Source of the DNA: Ovis canadensis
Taxonomy: Eukaryota > Chordata > Mammalia > Artiodactyla > Bovidae
Direction of reading: 5' to 3'
Length of the DNA stretch: 64,000 nucleotides
Assembly: GCF_042477335.2 (NCBI RefSeq)
Contig: NC_091249.1
Location: 52,560,001-52,624,000, forward strand
How positions within the stretch are numbered: position 1 is the stretch's first letter; every line of letters begins with the position of its first letter. Both the position numbers and the translations under genes were made by a program. The notes below the pieces were generated by a model. It made no database searches and was not told the DNA's origin. It saw only the letters and a program-made list of their open reading frames with translations. Of this stretch, positions 44,745 through 56,305 are shown piece after piece.

Positions 44745-47320
44745 CATTTATAGATCTAATTCCCAGTATTCATCACATCTCCATCATCCATTTTCTTTGG
44801 ATATATACCCAAAAGTGTTATGCAGGATCATATAGCAGTACTATTTTTTAATGTTTTGTGGAACATCATACTCCTTCTCATAGTGACTGTACCAATTTTG
44901 CTTCCCATCAGTAGTGCACAAGGCTTCACTTTTCTCCACATCATCACCAACAATATTTATCTCCTCTTTTTTATAAGAGCCATTCTAAAAGATGTAAAGT
45001 GATATCTCATAGTGATTTTGATTTGTATTTATCTAACAGCAAAGTTGAGATCTTTCCATGTTCTTATTGTCACATGTATGTTAGTTTTTGGAATATGTCT
45101 ATTTAGATCTTCTTTTCTAACTGGATTGCATTTTTCTACTGAGTTGCGGTATTTCCTGATATATTTTGAATATTAATTCATTATCAGATATAAGGATTAA
45201 AAATCTTTTCTTCTATTGTCAGTTGACTCTTCATTTAGTTGATTGTTTCTTTTGCTACGCATAATGCAGCTGATTTTGTAGGTTAACTTTGTGTCCAAAA
45301 CTTAATTTGTTTACTATTTATTTCTAACAGTTCTTTTTGGTGGGATATTTAGGTATTTATATATAAGACGATATCATCTTCAATCAGAGACAATTTTATT
45401 CCTTCCTTTTGGTTTCAGATAGTTTTTAATTCTTTTTCTTCTCTGGTTGACCTAGCTAGGACTTATAGTGCTATGCTGAAGTGAAGTGGTGGGAGAAGTA
45501 ACCTTGTTTTATTCTTCATCTTAGAGAGAAAAATTTGAAACTTTTGCTGTTAAGTATGATGTTAACTATGACTTGTCATATATGGTCTTTGTTATTTTGA
45601 AGTATAATCCGTCTATATCAAATTCTTTGAGACTTTGTATCAAGACAGGAAGCTAAATTTGCCAGTTTTTTTTTTCTTCTGCATCTATTAAGCTTATCAT
45701 GTTTGTTTTATCTTTTAGCTTTTATTTTGTCTCTTAGTTGTTTCATTGTGGTGTTTCTTTTTTTGATAATGTATATATCTATATTAATTAGGGATATTAG
45801 CTAATATCCCTTTTTCCCCCTGTAGTATCTTTATCTGGCTTTGGTATAAGGGTAATGCTGGCCTTGTAAAATAAATTTGAGACTGTTTCTTCCACTTAAA
45901 TCATTTAGTAGAATTTGAGAATTGGTGTTAACTGTTCTTTAAATTTTTGGTAGAATTCACCAGTGAAGTCATTGGGTCCTTAATTTTGTTGCTGTCATTG
46001 AGAAGTTTAGGTCATTGACTCATTTTCCTTACTCTTTATTTGTTGGTTCAGATATTTCATTTCTTCAAAATTTAGTCTGCATGCAAAGCACTTCTACAGC
46101 AAGCCTGTCAAAGATACTGTGTGGGCTCTCTGGTGGTGTCCAAAGGTGAAGGTGCCTCTGGAGTCCTTGAGAGGGCAGGCTTGGAGCTTGAATAAGTGGT
46201 TGGCCTGGTTCTTGGTTCCCTGGGTCTGGTACAGTGTCTGAACCACAAGGAGCAGGGTCTGGATCTTGGAATCACTGAGGTAGTCTTGGCACCTGAGTCT
46301 GTGGTGGTGAACGTACCATGTAGTTCTGTATGGCTGGGCATGGATTCTTGGTACAGGTTGTGTCATCCAGGTGCCAGGGACTCATGTGAAGGGTTTGACA
46401 TCTCAGTAGGTAGAGGCTGGCCTTGTCCTAGTGAAGGCAAACTCTCTAGTTCAAGGGAGTTTGCCTAAGGCTAGGGAGCTATATCGGAGAAGGCAGTGGC
46501 ACCCCACTCCAGGACTCTTGCCTGGAAAATCCCATGGTTGGAGGAGCCTGGTTGGCTGCAGTCCATGGGGTTCCTAAGAGTTGGACACGGCTGAGTGACT
46601 TCACTTTCACTTTCCACTTGCCTGCACTGGAGAAGGAAATGGCAACCCACTCCAGTGTTCTTGCCTGGAGAATCCCAGGGACGGTGGAGCCTGGTGGGCT
46701 GCTGTCTATGGGATTGCACAGAGTCGGACATGACTGAAGCAACTTAGAACAGCAGCAGCAGGGAGCTATATGCTGTATTGGTGCCATGCCAAGTCTGAAA
46801 GTTAGATCTCAGGGGCAAGGCTACTCGGTTGGGCCACAAGACTGTCTCTTCAGGAGCCTGCCTGGGCTGTGTCTGCAGGAGCCTGTGTGGATACTGAGTG
46901 CTCCAGCTGGGTGTTGGAGTGAGCCAGGAGCTTGTGGGTGCAGTGACTTGTCTGAGATCTAGACTTATGGGAGTTAGCCTGGCACTAGTATGTGCCTGGA
47001 ACTGGAGTATGAGGTGAATTCAAGTGCTCACTTCACTCTTCTTTTCCCACTTGGAGTTTTCTCTCTCCATACTGAGATGCCTAGACTTGAGGTATGTGTG
47101 ACAGCAGTAATGTGACATTGTCCTTCCTACCTTAACCAATGCATCTTTTAAAAATTATTTTGCCTCATCAAAGTGCTGTAATGTCTCACTTGGAATCCCT
47201 TGCTCTTGTGAAGATATTTTGGTGGATGGATAGTTCTTCTTATTTGACGTTTCTTAGAGGGGACAGACATGGAAATTTCTATACTGCCATCTTATTAATC
47301 CCTCTACTTCCTCTATTGCT
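44745..47320 (-). mobile_element. Old L1 LINE with 5' UTR, antisense
   Basis: Antisense L1. ORF2-tail and 3' UTR blocks lie at 44745-45290. RT-region wording runs from 45290 to 46080. A GC-rich 5' UTR-like block runs from 46081 to about 47320. It is shorter than a complete L1, so the internal parts (ORF1 and most of ORF2) are deleted. A Bov-A2 sits in the 5' UTR block. Confidence 0.65.
46485..46759 (+). mobile_element. Bov-A2 dimeric SINE
   Basis: Two BovA monomers in tandem (GAGAAGGCAGTGGCACCCCAC, then GGAGAAGGAAATGGCAACCC), ending in an AGCAGCAGC tail. It is flanked by AGGGAGCTATAT at 46473-46484 and 46760-46771. Confidence 0.92.
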
Positions 47321-47581
47321 TGTGAATTTTTAATATAGTCAATTTATTACCTGTTACAGTCCCAATAAAATAGTTAATAAAAGAAAATCTCTAATGGTGC
47401 ATGACTCAGGGTCAGACCTAGAGTACAGGTAGCTGAGTCACCCTGAATAAATGTGGGTGACATGTCTTCTAACTGGGAAGAAAGGAAAGCATTATAATGA
47501 CTATGGGAGCAGTGGAATAAATTAAGACAATTTACATTTGATAAACTCATTTTCTCCTGTAAACTATGTTACCCTAGATAT
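47321..47581. other. Unassigned sequence
   Basis: About 260 bases of AT-rich DNA between L1 and BovB J. No gene was recognised. Confidence 0.4.
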
Positions 47582-48111
47582 AGAAAAGACCCTGATGCTT
47601 GGAAAGATTGAAGGCAGGAGAAAGGGATGACAGAGGATAAGATGGTTGAATGGTATCACTGACTGAGTGGACATGAGTTTGAGCAAGCTCAAGGAGTTTG
47701 TGGGCTCTCCTGATAGCTCAGTTGGTAAAGAATCTGCTTGCAATGCAGGAGACCCCGGGTGGATTCTTGGGTTGGGAAGATCCCCTAGAGAAGGGATAGG
47801 CTACCCACATGAGTATTCTTGCGCTTCCCCAGTGGCTCAGCTGGTAAAGAATCCACCTGCAATGAGGGAGACCAGGGTTTGATCCCTGGGTTGGGAAGAT
47901 CCCCTGGAGAAGGGAAAGGCTACCCACTCCAATATTCTGGTCTGGAGAATTCCATGGACTGTATAGTCCATGGGGTTGCAAAGAGTCAGACACGACTTTC
48001 ACTTTCACTTCACTTTTACTTTGGGGAGTTTGTAATGACAGAGAAGCCTAGTGTTCTGCAGTCCATGGAGTCAAAAGAGTCAGACATGACTGAATGACTG
48101 AACTGAACTGA
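47582..48111 (+). mobile_element. BovB LINE copy J, 3' tip split by SINEs
   Basis: The sense BovB 3' end (AAGACCCTGATGCTTGGAAAG) is interrupted at 47702-48024 by Bov-tA units. It resumes at GAGTTTGTAATGACAGAGAA and ends in ACTGAACTGAACTGAG. Confidence 0.85.
47702..48024 (+). mobile_element. Tandem/dimeric Bov-tA SINE inside BovB J
   Basis: Two tRNA-headed units follow each other (heads at 47702 and 47821). The first lacks its 3' half. The direct repeat GGAGTTTGT at 47693-47701 and 48025-48033 brackets both, so they were inserted as one unit, or the second landed in the first. Confidence 0.85.
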
Positions 48112-49373
48112 GAAATGAATGAACTGTCTACAGTTTAGCTTAAAATACAAAAGCACTACAGCCAGCTACTGGATCATGGATGAGCCTTAGAAACATATGG
48201 AGAGACTGACAGCTAATTACAGACTCATGAGAAACCTAGTAGAACTTCAAACAACTCCAAAACATACCATCTCATTTGATAATAAATGCATTATATTTTA
48301 CCATTTTATTGTAGGATAACTGGTTATGCAGCCTGCTAGCAAATGTAATAATCAAAATGAATGATACTGAGGGCAAAGTTAATAATCTACTGCTTCTTAT
48401 TTTTCACCATGTTTTTTTCCCACACATGTTCTGAGATTTGAAGAAAGCATTTCTAATTACTCTCTTATCCAAGTTGTTTTTTTCCACACAACTATATTGA
48501 AAAGGGACTTCATTGGTGTTCCTTTCCTAATATTCAGGAAAGTTTGCAAGGACATATGTGTTTGTGTACAAAAATTGCTGAACCTGAATCTTAGGTCTAA
48601 GCAGGAAGTCATGTTCTTATGAATCAGTTTTGATCTTGCAAATTGAAGAAATTCATTTGTATATGGGAGATATATAGTGGATGATGTTGTCCATTCACTG
48701 CTCTTTTTGTTTATGACAACATTTAGAATTGATGAGATGTTTCATTAAGACCAATGGAAAAAGTCATAGGCTCACCTTGAGTTTTCAAGTAGGAAGAGCA
48801 AGATAATTCAATAATAAAACATAAAACAGATTAATCAGTCCTTCATTTCAGTGAGTAGGTCCCCTTATACGTTGACACTAGTATTCCAGACTGCAGTGAG
48901 TTGATGCACAGCTTGAAAACAAATGTCATAAATAATACAAAGTATATTTTTAAAGTTACTTTATTATATTCAAGGTCATTTCTGACTTGAAGGTGATATT
49001 AAGTAAATTTGTGTTTAAGTCAATTTGTGTTGCAGTTTGTGTTTCTGTGTAGACTGCACTGGCAGATGTGTATGTAATAATGAGCTTTGCCGGTGACGAT
49101 AGTAGGTAATGTGGACATAGAGGCTGATAAGAAAACAAAATCAATTAGGAAAATAAACCCAATGACCTGTTGTGAACCACACTTGTATTTTAAAAGTCTA
49201 CAATATCAGGAATACCAGTTAAAGATCTGATATACAAGGAATGTTGAACACAGAAGTGAAAAGCTATGATCTCAGATTTTTCTCTCCTATAATCTTACAA
49301 AGATGGCTTAACTTCCATGTTTGTCATGTTTTTCATTTGGAGTGATATCTGATGATTCTTTTTTTAGTAAAAG
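48112..49373. other. Unassigned sequence, no gene seen
   Basis: About 1.26 kb of AT-rich DNA downstream (3' side) of OR-3. A 62-codon minus-strand frame at 48956-49144 has no recognised similarity. No repeat was recognised. Confidence 0.45.
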
Positions 49374-50422
49374 TGTGGAAAATTCTGAAAAGATGGAAAT
49401 ACCAGACCGCCTGACCTGCCTCTTGAGAAACCTATATGTAGGTCAGGAAGCAACAGTTAGAACTGGACATGGAACAACAGACTGGTTCCAAATAGGAAGA
49501 GGAGTACATCAAGGCTGTATGTTGTCACCCTGCTTATTTAACATCTATGCAGAGTACATAATGAGAAACGCTGGGCTGGAAGAAACGCAAGCTGGAATCA
49601 AGATTTCCGGGAGAAATATCCATAACCTCAGATATGCAGATGACACCACCCTTATGGCAGAAAGTGAAGAGGAACTCAAAAGCCTCTTGATGAAAGTAAA
49701 AGAGGAGAGTGAAAAAGTTGGCTTAAAGCTCAACATTCAGAAAACGAAGATCATGGCATCTGGTCCCATCACTTCATGGCAAATAGATGAGGAAACAGTG
49801 GAAACAGTGTCAGACTTTATTTTGGGGGGCTCCAAAATCACTGCAGATGGTGATTGCAGCCATGAAATTAAAAGACGCTTACTCCTTGGAAGAAAAATTA
49901 TGACCAACTTAGATAGCATATTCAAAAGCAGAGACATTACTTTGCCGACTAAGGTCCGTCTAGTCAAGGCTATGGTTTTTCCAGTGGTCATGTATGGATG
50001 TGAGAGTTGGACTGTGAAGAAAACTGAGCACCGAAGAATTGATGCTTTTGAACTGTGGTGTTGAAGACTCTTGAGAGTCCCTTGGACTGCAAGGAGATAC
50101 AACCAGTCCATTGTGAAGGAGATCAACCCTGGAATTTCTTTGGAAGGAATGATGCTAAAGCTGAAACTCCAGTACTTTGGCCACCTCATGCGAAGAGTTG
50201 ACTCATTGGAAAAGACTCTGATGCTGGGAGGGATTGGGGGGCAGGAGGAGAAGGGGATGACTGAGGATGAGATGGCTGGATGGCCTCACTGACTCTATGG
50301 ACGTGAGTTTGAGTGAACTCTGGGAGTTGGTGATGGACAGGGAGGCCTGGCGTGCTGCGATTTATGGGGTCGCAAAGAGTCGGACACGACTGAGTGACTG
50401 AACTGAACTGAACTGAACTGAA
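49374..50422 (+). mobile_element. BovB LINE copy K, RT and 3' end
   Basis: Sense BovB, 5'-truncated at the reverse transcriptase. One frame to 50064 stays open through GVHQGCMLSPCLFNIYAEYIMR and RYADDTTLMAES to the C-terminal region, making it one of the best-preserved RT pieces here. It ends in four ACTGA repeats at 50398-50422. It lies about 260 bases 3' of OR-3. Confidence 0.92.
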
Positions 50423-50680
50423 AGACGTATTACACGGGGTGATATTAGTCATTTGAGAAGAAATTGTTCTTAGTAAATCCAAGTAGTTGCATGAGTAATT
50501 GGGAATGTCCAATTTTTAATATCAAAGTTTGGGAATATTTTAGAAACAAAGAGGGGAAAGCTGTTGGATATCTGAGACAGAAGATAGCTTAATAAAATGA
50601 GTAACTAAATTACATGGAATAGCTGAAAAAATGAAAATTCTAGAAAATTAGTAAAAGCAAATTCTACTTTCACAATCTGA
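50423..50680 (-). other. 3' flank of OR-3
   Basis: The reverse complement resembles the 3' flank of OR-1 (ATCAGATTGTGAAAGTAGAA versus ATCAGATTCTGAATGTTGAA), showing common ancestry beyond the coding region. Confidence 0.6.
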
Positions 50681-51691
50681 TTAAAGAATCACAACTACTG
50701 ACTGACGCTTTGATCCCTTAAGCCATGGGCACCTCTCCAGACCCAGAACAATTGGCCTTTTAAGACTTTCCATCACAAAGAATCTCTTCATAGCCACCTT
50801 TATGTCTTTGTTCCTCAGACTATAGATGAAGGGGTTCAGCATGGGTGTGACTACAGTGTACATCACTGAGGCTGTTGCACTTGACTGTGAGCCATGGGTA
50901 GCAGCAGAGCTAAGGTACACTCCTAGGCTTGTACAAAAAAATAAGGAGACAATTAAGAGGTGAGATGCACATGTAGTAAATGCTTTATACTTCCCTTGAG
51001 ACGATGACATTCCATGTATAGAGGAAACTATCTTAGAGTAAGAGTAAAGGATACCAGCCAGGGCACCACCCCCCCACAGAACACTTGCCAAATACATCAC
51101 CATGTTATTAAGAAATGTATCAGAACAGGCAAGTTGGATCAGTTGACTGAGGTCACAAAAAAAGTGGGGGATTTTCACATCTGTGCAAAAGGAAAGCTGC
51201 AACAACATTAAACTTTGTAACAAGGAATTCAATATACACACTATCCAAGACACCAGAACTAGCAGTACACAGAGCCGGGGGTTCATAATGACTGTGTAAT
51301 ACAGGGGGTGGCAGATGGCCACAAACCGGTCATAGGCCATTACAGTCAAGAGAAAGATGTCCAATACTCCAGAGAGTATGAAAAAATAAATTTGTGTGAT
51401 GCAACCTTCATAGGTTATAACTTTGCTCTGAGATTTGTTGTTCCACAGCATCTTTGGGATGGTGGTGGAGGTGAAGCAGATGTCTACAAAGGACAGATTG
51501 GAGAGGAAGAAGTACATGGGGGTGTGGAGGTGGGAGTCTGAGCTGACAAGCAGGATGATGAGTAGGTTTCCAAACACAGTGATCAGGTACATGGAGAGGA
51601 AAAGCCCAAATATGAGGGGCTGAAGTTCTGGTTCCTCCGAAAATCCCAGAAGGAGAAATTCTGAAATTTGTGTATCATTACGTGGTTCCAT
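50681..51691 (-). CDS. Olfactory receptor family 7 (7A-like), OR-3
   Basis: An intact odorant receptor of 336 residues, starting at MEPRNDTQ. The longer frame would cross the acceptor-like site at 51705. Features are N5-D-T, GN in TM1, [20 protein letters not shown]97, [13 protein letters not shown], a TM4 Trp, EC2 cysteines, [10 protein letters not shown] and [14 protein letters not shown]. It closely resembles human OR7A proteins and is a more distant paralogue of OR-1 and OR-2. Codon 323 (50723-50725), which is the stop (TGA) in both OR-1 and OR-2, is TGG here, adding 14 residues ([14 protein letters not shown]). BovB L begins about 83 bases upstream of the ATG and BovB K ends about 260 bases downstream of the stop. 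Confidence 0.94.
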   Translation of the reverse strand: MEPRNDTQISEFLLLGFSEEPELQPLIFGLFLSMYLITVFGNLLIILLVSSDSHLHTPMYFFLSNLSFVDICFTSTTIPKMLWNNKSQSKVITYEGCITQIYFFILSGVLDIFLLTVMAYDRFVAICHPLYYTVIMNPRLCVLLVLVSWIVCILNSLLQSLMLLQLSFCTDVKIPHFFCDLSQLIQLACSDTFLNNMVMYLASVLWGGGALAGILYSYSKIVSSIHGMSSSQGKYKAFTTCASHLLIVSLFFCTSLGVYLSSAATHGSQSSATASVMYTVVTPMLNPFIYSLRNKDIKVAMKRFFVMESLKRPIVLGLERCPWLKGSKRQSVVVIL

Positions 51692-51704
51692 GTGGTTGAA
51701 GTGA

Positions 51705-51725
51705 CTTCCAGGAAAGAAGGAAACA
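51705..51725 (-). promoter_or_regulatory. Putative 3' splice site before OR-3 coding exon
   Basis: On the minus strand TTTCCTTCTTTCCTGGAAG ends 13 nt before the ATG. It is the homologue of the acceptors at OR-1 and OR-2. The BovB L insertion leaves only about 70 bases of the ancestral intron next to it. Confidence 0.6.
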
Positions 51726-51773
51726 ATATTACTAATATTCACACAAACTTTTATTACATAAGTTACTTGTATC

Positions 51774-53351
51774 TATACAAAAAAGATCTTCATGAACCAG
51801 ATAACCACGATGGTGTGATCACTCACCTAGAGTCAGACATTCTGGAATGCAAAGTCAAGGGGGCCTTAGGAAGCATCACTACGAACAAAGCTAGTGGAGG
51901 TGATGGAATTCCAGTTGAGTTATTTCAAATTCTAAAAGATGATGGGGTGAAAGTGCTGCACTTAATATGCCAGCAAACTTGGAAAACTCAGCAGTGGCCA
52001 CAGGACTGGAAAAGGTCAGTTTTCTTTCCAATCCCAAAGAAAGGCAATGCCAAAGAATGTTCAAACTACCACACAATTACACTCATCTCACACACTAGCA
52101 AAGTAATGCTAAAAATTCTCCAAGCCAGGCTTCAACAGTATGTGAACCATGAAATTCCAGATGTTCAAGCTGGATTTAGAAAGGGCAGAGGAACCAGAGA
52201 TCAAGTTGCCAACACCCGTTGGATCATAGAAAAAGCAAGAGAATTACAGAAAAACATCTATTTCTGCTTTATTGACTACACCAAGGCCTTTGACTGTGGA
52301 TCGCAGCAAAGGCCTTGGTGGAGAATTCTGTGGAAAATTCTGAAAGAGATGGGAATACCAGACCACCTGACCTGCCTCTTGAGCAATCTGTATGCAGGTC
52401 AGGAAGCAACAGTTAGAACTGGACATGGAACAACAGACTGGTTCTGTTGGGAAAGGAGTATTGGGAAAGGAGTATGTCAAGGCTGTATATTGTCACTCTG
52501 CTTCTTTAAATTCTATGCAGATTACATCATGTGAAATGCCAGGCTGGATGAAGCACAAGCTAGAGTCAAGATTGCTGGGAGAAATATCAATAACGTCAGA
52601 TATGCAGATGACAACACCTTCATGGCAGAAAGAGGAACTAAAGGCCTCTTGATGAAAGTGAAAGAGGAGAGTGGAAAAAGTTGGCTTAAAATCCAGTATT
52701 CAAAACTAAGTCCATAGCATCCGGTCCCATCACTTCATGGCAAATAGATGGAGAAACAATGGAAACAGTGACAAATTTTATTTTGGGGGGCTCCAAAATC
52801 ACTGCAGATGGTGACTGCAGCCATGAAATTAAAGGCATTTGCTCCTTGAAAGAAAAGTTATGACCAACCTAGACATTGTATTAAAAAGCAGAGACATTAC
52901 TTTGCCAACAAAGGTCCATCTAGTCAAAACTATGATTCTTCCAGTAGTCATGTATGGATCTGAGAATTGGACTATAAAGAAAGCTGAGCACCAAAGAATT
53001 GATGCTTTTGAACTGTAGTGTTGGAGAAGTCTCTTGAGAGTCCCTTGGACTGCAAGGAGAACCAGTCCATCCTAAAGGAAATCAGTCCTGAATATTCATT
53101 GGAAGGACTGATGCTGAAGCTGAAACTCTGATACTTTGGCCATGTGATGCGAAGGACTGACTCATTAGAAAAACCCTGATGCTGGGAAAGATTGAAGGCC
53201 AGAGGAGAAGGGGCTGACAGAGGATGAGATGGTTGGATGGCATCACCAACTCAATGGACATGAGTTTGAGTAAGCTCCAGGAGTTGATGATGGCAGTCTA
53301 TGGGGTCATTAAGAGCCAGACACAACTGAGCAACTGAACTGACTGACTGAC
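51774..53351 (+). mobile_element. BovB LINE copy L, head-on to OR-3
   Basis: Sense BovB from the linker region to the 3' end. One frame runs to 52534 through the RT N-terminal half (NKASGGDGIPVELFQILKDD; FIDYTKAFDCG), then breaks. The catalytic segment reads RYADDN. There is a small templated insertion at about 52307-52330. It ends in ACTGACTGACTGACC. Its transcription direction is opposite to OR-3, and it lies in the putative OR-3 leader intron. Confidence 0.9.
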
Positions 53352-53660
53352 CATATTGCATACACTTGTTTTGTAGTCAAGAAAATTGTTTTAATATTTT
53401 GCATGTGGATCTGCTTTTTTATTATTGCATTTTCTATGCCACCTTGGACATTGACTTTTTGTTCCTCCGTTTCACCCCTAAAAGGTCATGTATTTTGTAG
53501 TTTTAATGAAAAATTCTTCATGCATTTCAGGGATGTGAATTGAGGTCTGACCATGTTTAACTTATTGTCTAGGCAATAGCTTAGTGTGCTGAAAGGCAAA
53601 AATCCCTACATTTCAATGATGGAGGAAAATGGACAAAAACTGTTTAAACAAATGATAAAG
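53352..53660. other. Unassigned sequence
   Basis: About 310 bases upstream of OR-3. It could be ancestral OR-3 intron or upstream DNA. No exon was recognised. Confidence 0.4.
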
Positions 53661-53866
53661 TTGTGTGTGTGCTCAGTTGTGTCTGACCCTTTGAGACCAC
53701 ATTGACTGTAGCCCACCAGGCTCCTCTTTCCTTGGAATTCTCCAGACAAGAATACTGGAGTGGGTTGCCATACCCTTCTTCAAGGGATTTTCCCAACTCA
53801 GGAATCGAATGCAGGTCTCCTGCATTGCAGGCAGATTCTTAACCACTTGAGCAACCTGGGAAGCCT
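53661..53866 (-). mobile_element. Bov-tA SINE
   Basis: Reverse-oriented copy (GAATTCTCCAGACAAGAATA; head at GAGCAACCTGGGAAGCC), directly followed by BovB M. Confidence 0.88.
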
Positions 53867-53872
53867 GAGCCT

Positions 53873-54928
53873 GGTTCAGTTCAGTTCAGTTCAGTTCAGC
53901 CGCTCAGTCGTGTCTGACTCTTTGTGACTCCATGAATCGCAGCACGCCAGGCCTCCCTGTCCATCACCAACTCCCGGAGTTCACTAAGACTCACGTCCAT
54001 CAAGTCCGTGATGTCATCCAGCCATCTCATCCTCTGTCGTCCCCTTCTCCTTCTGCCCCCAATCCCTCCCAGCCTCACAGTATTTTCCAATGAGTCAACT
54101 CTTCGCATGAGGTGGCCAAAGTACTGGAGTTTCAGCTTTAGCATCATTCCTTCCAAAGATCTCCTTCAGAATGGACTGGTTGGATCTCCTTGCAGTCCAA
54201 GGGACTCTCAAGAGTCTTCTCCAACACCACAGTTCAAAAGCATCAATTCTTTGGCACTCAGCCTCACAGTCCAACTCTCAAATCCATACATGACCACTGG
54301 AAAAACCATAGCCTTGACTAGACGGACCTTAGTCGGCAAAGTAATGTCTCTGCTTTCGAATATGTTATCTTGGTTGGTCATAACTTTTCTTCCAAGGAGT
54401 AAGAGTCTTTTAATTTCATGGCTGCACTCACCATCTGCAGTGATTTTGGAGCCCCCAAAAATAAAGTCTGACACTGTTTCTACTGTTTCCCCATCTATTT
54501 CCCATGAAGTGATGGGACCAGATGCCATGATCTTCGTTTTCTGAATGTTGAGCTTTAAGCCAATTTTTTCACTCTCCTCTTTCACTTTCATCAAGAGGCT
54601 TTTGAGTTCCTCTTCACTTTCTGCCATAAGGGTGGTGTCATCTGCATATCTGAGGTTATGGATATTTCTCCCGGCAATCTTGATTCCAGCTTGCGTTTCT
54701 TCCAGTCCAGTGTTTCTCATGATGTACTCTGCATAGAAGTTAAATAAGCAGGGTGACAATATACAGCCTTGACGTACTCCTTTTCCTATTTGGAACCAGT
54801 CTGTTGTTCCATGTCCAGTTCTAACTGTTGCTTCCTGACCTGCATACAGATTTCTCAAGAGGCAGGTCAAGTGGTCTGGTATTCCCATCTCTTTCAGAAT
54901 TTTCCACACTTTATTGTGATCCACACAG
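53873..54928 (-). mobile_element. BovB LINE copy M, 5'-truncated
   Basis: Antisense BovB. The RT frame at 54208-54924 (GKGVRQGCILSPCLFNFYAE; RYADDTTLMAES) is open over most of its length, and a C-terminal frame lies at 53896-54156. The 3' end has five CAGTT repeats at 53875-53898. It is truncated inside the RT at 54928. Confidence 0.92.
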
Positions 54929-55037
54929 AGCGAATAAGAAAAGTATATACCATTTCAGATAGGATAGGTGTTATGAAGAAAGGTAAAGCAGGTGAACATG
55001 AGTGAGTGAATAGTACAGTTAATTTTTATGGGTATTT
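54929..55037. other. Short unassigned sequence
   Basis: About 110 bases between BovB M and a Bov-A2. Nothing was recognised. Confidence 0.35.
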
Positions 55038-55045
55038 ATGCAAGA

Positions 55046-55313
55046 GAAGGCAATGGCACCCCACTCCAGTACTCTTGCCTGGAAAATCCCATGGACAGAG
55101 GAGCCTGGAAGGCTGCAGTCCATGGGGTCGCTGAGGTTTGGACATGACTAAGAGACTTCATTTTCACTTTTCACTTTTTTGCATTGGAGAAGGAAATGGC
55201 AACCCACTCCAGTGTTCTTGCCTGGAGAATCCCAGGGACGGGGAGCCTGGTGGGCTGTTATCTATGGGGTCGCACAGAGTCGGACATGACTGAAGTGACT
55301 TAGCAGCAGCAGC
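55046..55313 (+). mobile_element. Bov-A2 dimeric SINE
   Basis: Two BovA monomers ending in an AGCAGCAGC tail, flanked by ATGCAAGA at 55038-55045 and 55314-55321. Confidence 0.92.
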
Positions 55314-55383
55314 ATGCAAGACCTAAAAACAAGATGATATATGAAAAGTGACTTCAAGTAAGGGAGGGAGGGAGGTGAAAATT

Positions 55384-55412
55384 TATGTGTGTGTGTGTGT
55401 ATGTGTGTGCGC
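55384..55412. repeat. GT-rich microsatellite
   Basis: An impure TG tract (TGTGTGTGTGTGTGTATGTG), short and interrupted. Confidence 0.85.
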
Positions 55413-55435
55413 ACTTGGCAGAAGGAATGCCTAGG

Positions 55436-56305
55436 ACTCAAATAAAATCAGAAACAAGAGATGTTATTACTGATACCAGAGAAATACAAAGGATTATAAA
55501 GGACCTTTATGAACAGTTATATGTGAATAAATTGGACAATCTAGAAAAAGGCAGATAAATTTTTCGAAAAATGTAATTTACCAAAACTAAATCATTATGA
55601 AAGGAAAAATCTGAAGAGATCAGTTACTAGTAAGGAGATTGAATCAGTGAGAAATAGATCAATTACTAGTAAGGAGATTGAATCCATGAGAAATAATCTC
55701 CCAACAAAACATTTTTTCAGGAAAAAATGGCTTTACTGGTGAATTCTATCACGTATTAAGAAGAATTAATATGAATCTTCACAAAGTATTCAAAAATAGG
55801 TGAGGAAAAAACTCTTCCAAACTTACTTTATGAGGCCAGCTTTTCCTAATACCAAAACCACACAAGAGCTCCACAAGAAAATTACAGACTAATATCCCTG
55901 ATCAAGATAGATGCAAAAATCCTCAATAAAATATTATCAAACCTAATTCAAGAACACATAAAAAGGACCATATATCATAATCAAATGAGACTTATTTCAG
56001 GGATGCAAGCATTCAATATCTGTGACTCAATGAATGTGATAAACTACATTAATAAAGTGAAGATTAAAATCATATGCCCATATCAATTGTTGCAGAAAGA
56101 GCATTTGACAAAATTCAGCATCCCTTTACTATAAAAACTCTTAACAAATTGGGTAAAGAAATAACAAACTTCAACATAATACAGGCCATATATTATACCA
56201 CAGCTAATGCCATATTCAATGAAGAAACATAAAAAGCTTTTCTTTTATGATGATCAAGAACAAGAAAAGCAAGGGTGTCTACTCTCACCACTTAAAAAAT
56301 TCATG
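55436..56305 (+). mobile_element. Old L1 ORF2 fragment
   Basis: Sense L1 RT-region sequence with broken frames (TGGTGAATTCTATCA near 55736, AATATCCCTGATCAAGATAG near 55890). A tandem duplication of about 40 bp (ACTAGTAAGGAGATTGAATC twice) lies at 55620-55700. Confidence 0.72.

Noticed and set aside
16561-54736. A recurring 63-codon frame (MLSFKPTFSLSSFTF...) at 16561, 18356, 30486, 49545 and 54545, seemingly a conserved small protein.
   Set aside because: It lies antisense to the BovB reverse transcriptase in every case. It recurs only because the BovB copies are similar.
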